A stretch of DNA of 63,404 nucleotides from Ignavibacteriales bacterium. GTDB taxonomy: Bacteria > Bacteroidota > Ignavibacteria > Ignavibacteriales > Ignavibacteriaceae. The stretch spans positions 1 through 63,404 of the forward strand of contig JAGUYG010000042.1 of the NCBI GenBank assembly GCA_020061465.1. The letters run 5' to 3'. The stretch's first letter is position 1. Each line of letters begins with the position of its first letter. Under the pieces are notes generated by a model. It was not told the DNA's origin, did no database searches, and saw only the letters and a program-made list of their open reading frames with translations. Made by a program: the position numbers and the translations under genes. This document shows positions 61,444-63,404 of this stretch, piece after piece.

Positions 61444-62540
61444 TCATTTAGTTTAATTAGTTGGAATGCTATTTCAGCACTTTTTACGAGGTCTTCGATG
61501 AAAATAAACTCTTCATTTGAATGCGGATTTTGGGCACCAATACCAATATTTACAGATGGAATGCCTTTAGCGTTTAACGAGTTTGCATCGCTTCCGCCTA
61601 AAGAAATATTAGCCTTCGGAACTAAACCAACTTTCTTTAATGCAGTTGAGATATCCATAAAAACTTCTTCGTCATATTCGATTGTATAAGGCATAAAATC
61701 CCACGCAGCACTAAAATCAACAGTTGCTGAATATAATTCGGCTTCACGCGAAAAAAGTTTTTGAAGCTCATTAACCTTTGAAGAAATTATATCCGGATCA
61801 AACGAGCGAATCTCACCTTCGATAATAGTTTTTTCGGGAATCACATTTACTGCCGAGCCTCCGGAAATTTTTCCAATGTTAAGCGTTGTTTCATCATCTA
61901 ACCTGCCCTGCTTAATTTTACTTATCACCAACGAAGCAATTTGAACAGAATTAATCCCTTTTTCAGGTTCGATGCCGCTGTGAGATGCTCTTCCGTTTAT
62001 TACAGCTTTAAATCCCATCGCACCGCAGGCAGAATTAATAAAATTTCCGGGTCTTAAAGAAGAATCAAACACAAAGCCCTTGTTAATATTTCCATTTAAT
62101 AAAAGATTTTTGGAGCCTTCCATGGTAGTTTCTTCACAAGTAGTGAATGCTGCAGTAAAATCTTTAGTGACGTAATTATTTTTAAAAATACTCTCCAACA
62201 CATAAAGCAGAACAGATACACCGGCGCGGTTATCCACTCCGAGAACTGTGTCTGTTTTTGATTTTATAGCGCTATTTTCTATATAGGGAATAACTTTTTT
62301 TGTAGGTCGGGCAGTATCCATGTGAGCAAGCAATACGAAGTCTCCGCCGTTTCCCACCCGGCAAATCAGATTACCGGAATTACCGCCGGAGAAATTGTAA
62401 GATTTATCTTCAGTTATTTGCAAATCGTAACCGTCCAAGAAATCCCGAATGAAATCGGCTACTTTTTTTTCCTTACCGGATAAGGCATCGATTTTAACCA
62501 ATTGAAGGAATATTTCGACTAATCTCGAGGAATCTATCAT
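61440..62540 (-). CDS. M20-family metallopeptidase, PepT-like
   Basis: This 366-residue cytoplasmic enzyme has the M20 metal motifs LLAHMDTARP, VLGVDNRAG and TTCEETTMEGSKNLLL, with GSDANSLNAKGIPSVNIGIG and NPHSNEEFI at the end. The pattern is close to tripeptidase T and relatives. It opens the minus-strand run; its stop overlaps the cyanophycinase-like start by four bases. It may split dipeptides or tripeptides brought in by the YfcC-type carrier (inference). Confidence 0.87.
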   Translation of the reverse strand: MIDSSRLVEIFLQLVKIDALSGKEKKVADFIRDFLDGYDLQITEDKSYNFSGGNSGNLICRVGNGGDFVLLAHMDTARPTKKVIPYIENSAIKSKTDTVLGVDNRAGVSVLLYVLESIFKNNYVTKDFTAAFTTCEETTMEGSKNLLLNGNINKGFVFDSSLRPGNFINSACGAMGFKAVINGRASHSGIEPEKGINSVQIASLVISKIKQGRLDDETTLNIGKISGGSAVNVIPEKTIIEGEIRSFDPDIISSKVNELQKLFSREAELYSATVDFSAAWDFMPYTIEYDEEVFMDISTALKKVGLVPKANISLGGSDANSLNAKGIPSVNIGIGAQNPHSNEEFIFIEDLVKSAEIAFQLIKLNE

Positions 62541-62677
62541 GTAATACTATTTACATTTTAATTGTATTCTGTAATATTTATTACATAAATACAAAAAATA
62601 AATTACTAAGGCAAGAAGAAAAGATACGATACAAAAAATAATGTGCAGTAATAACGGGAATAAAGGAAGGGTGTCCG

Positions 62678-63010
62678 TTAATTTTGTTCTTTTCTGATGT
62701 AACCATGCTTGATTAAAAAATCATTAGAGCGATAAGTTTTAATGGTCACCTCATTTGAACCATTATAACCGGTGGATTCAATTTTTACACCATTAATTTC
62801 TTTTGCTAGCTTAACCACAGCATAAAGTTTATCATTTGCTATCAGTTCATTTTCTAATTTTAACTTCTTCTCGGGAATGTTGGACAAAGCCCAATAAATC
62901 CCTTTTTTAGAATTTTGAAAAGCAATATCAATATCATCTTCTAATTTTTCTTGTGCAAATATCGGAGATGAAAATAGAAGCGATAGAGAAAAGATTAACA
63001 GAGTTTTCAT
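62678..63010 (-). CDS. Small secreted hypothetical protein
   Basis: This 110-residue protein has a clear signal peptide (MKTLLIFSLSLLFSSPIFAQ) and a short mixed alpha/beta domain (KKGIYWALSNIPEKKLKLENELI ... STGYNGSNEVTIKTYRSNDFLIKHGY). I do not recognise a family. It lies 137 bases before the peptidase gene on the same strand. Confidence 0.6.
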   Translation of the reverse strand: MKTLLIFSLSLLFSSPIFAQEKLEDDIDIAFQNSKKGIYWALSNIPEKKLKLENELIANDKLYAVVKLAKEINGVKIESTGYNGSNEVTIKTYRSNDFLIKHGYIRKEQN

Positions 63011-63404
63011 ATTAATCCCTTTAGTTATTGATAGTTATTTATACAGAAGACTGGTTAGCCTGCGGTTAAAGATAATTAAGTAATCTCAAAGAAGAAATAT
63101 GCAGCACTAATTTTCAATATGAATTTTACCAGTGATACAATAAATACGCACGCTTTTAAGGTTGTATTTCCACCCTTTTCAAATCGGGGGTCTAAAATTT
63201 TAAGCTGCTCACAATTAAGAAAAATAGCAGACAATGAGGATACGAAGCTAATCCGGGTTACATTGAATTTACTAACTAATGTTACACAGAATGCCAAACC
63301 TCCGAGGTGGGCTGTAAAATATATGGAAAAAACAAAATTTTTGTTGACCCATTTTTAAATAGTGAACTCTTTGTGTCTTTGAAACTTTGGGGCTATTTTT
63401 TTGC
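63011..63404. other. Intergenic or gene fragment at window end
   Basis: The last 394 bases hold overlapping short ORFs on both strands (63076-63297 minus, 63119-63358 plus). Neither has a recognisable family or ribosome site. A segment near 63172 (CCCTTTTCAAATCGGGGG) is repeat-like. I do not call a gene. Confidence 0.45.

Noticed and set aside
45000-62540. Classical SusCD polysaccharide-utilisation locus
   Set aside because: A TonB receptor is present but no SusD-like lipoprotein or glycoside hydrolase is in the run, and the enzymes are peptidase-like.
63076-63358. Two overlapping short ORFs on opposite strands at the window end
   Set aside because: Neither has a family match, signal peptide or ribosome site, and the composition looks repeat-derived. 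I list the stretch as non-coding.

Overview
The window is AT-rich and looks like a chromosomal segment of a member of the Ignavibacteria (Bacteroidetes/Chlorobi group). The reasons are several exported proteins with type IX secretion (Por) C-terminal sorting domains (NPFN...YDVLG...GIYFY), a PorV/PorQ-like outer-membrane protein, a TonB-dependent receptor with a carboxypeptidase-regulatory-like N-terminus, a mitochondrial-type aconitase, a SufBCDSU operon and weak Shine-Dalgarno use. No rRNA, tRNA, CRISPR array or phage was found.

Layout. 1-8.8 kb: rmuC with a MazEF-like pair, an aromatic amino acid ammonia-lyase (HutH family) with an unusual Ala-Cys-Gly triad, hflX, and a BatA/VWA membrane protein. 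8.9-14.2 kb: an exported thioredoxin-like protein, a Y1 (IS200/RAYT-type) transposase inside a symmetric array of hairpins, and aconitase. 14.5-18.1 kb: an NtrC-type regulator followed by three short, membrane-anchored pseudopilin-like proteins. 18.8-22.1 kb: a GroES-like protein and a type III PKS / methyltransferase / flavoprotein operon, probably for phenolic lipids. 22.4-38.1 kb: a cell-surface glycan region with glycosyltransferases, sugar-nucleotide enzymes (FdtA- and FdtB-like), a flippase, a YfhO-like membrane protein and several SAM methyltransferases. 38.4-45.2 kb: the SUF Fe-S assembly operon, ending in a bacilliredoxin-like protein and an Rrf2 regulator. 45.2-62.5 kb: a long minus-strand run with an M14 carboxypeptidase, an OSBS/NSAR enzyme, two cyanophycinase-family (S51) proteins, outer-membrane proteins, a TonB receptor, an RpiR regulator, a YfcC-type transporter and a PepT-like peptidase. 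I read this as a peptide/polypeptide (possibly cyanophycin-like) utilisation locus.

The most unusual feature is a set of tiny nested palindromes. An 18-bp near-palindrome (consensus TCCRAAGGATCSTTYSGA) occurs in intergenic clusters, twice inside each of two MITE copies (exactly accounting for the 36-bp difference from a third copy), inside another palindrome, and in frame inside two glycosyltransferase genes, where it encodes SEGSFG or SEGSFR. A related 27-bp composite lies in frame near the 3' ends of two adjacent genes. Taking these units out restores plausible ancestral sequences. This resembles the Rickettsia palindromic elements, but the unit is much smaller.
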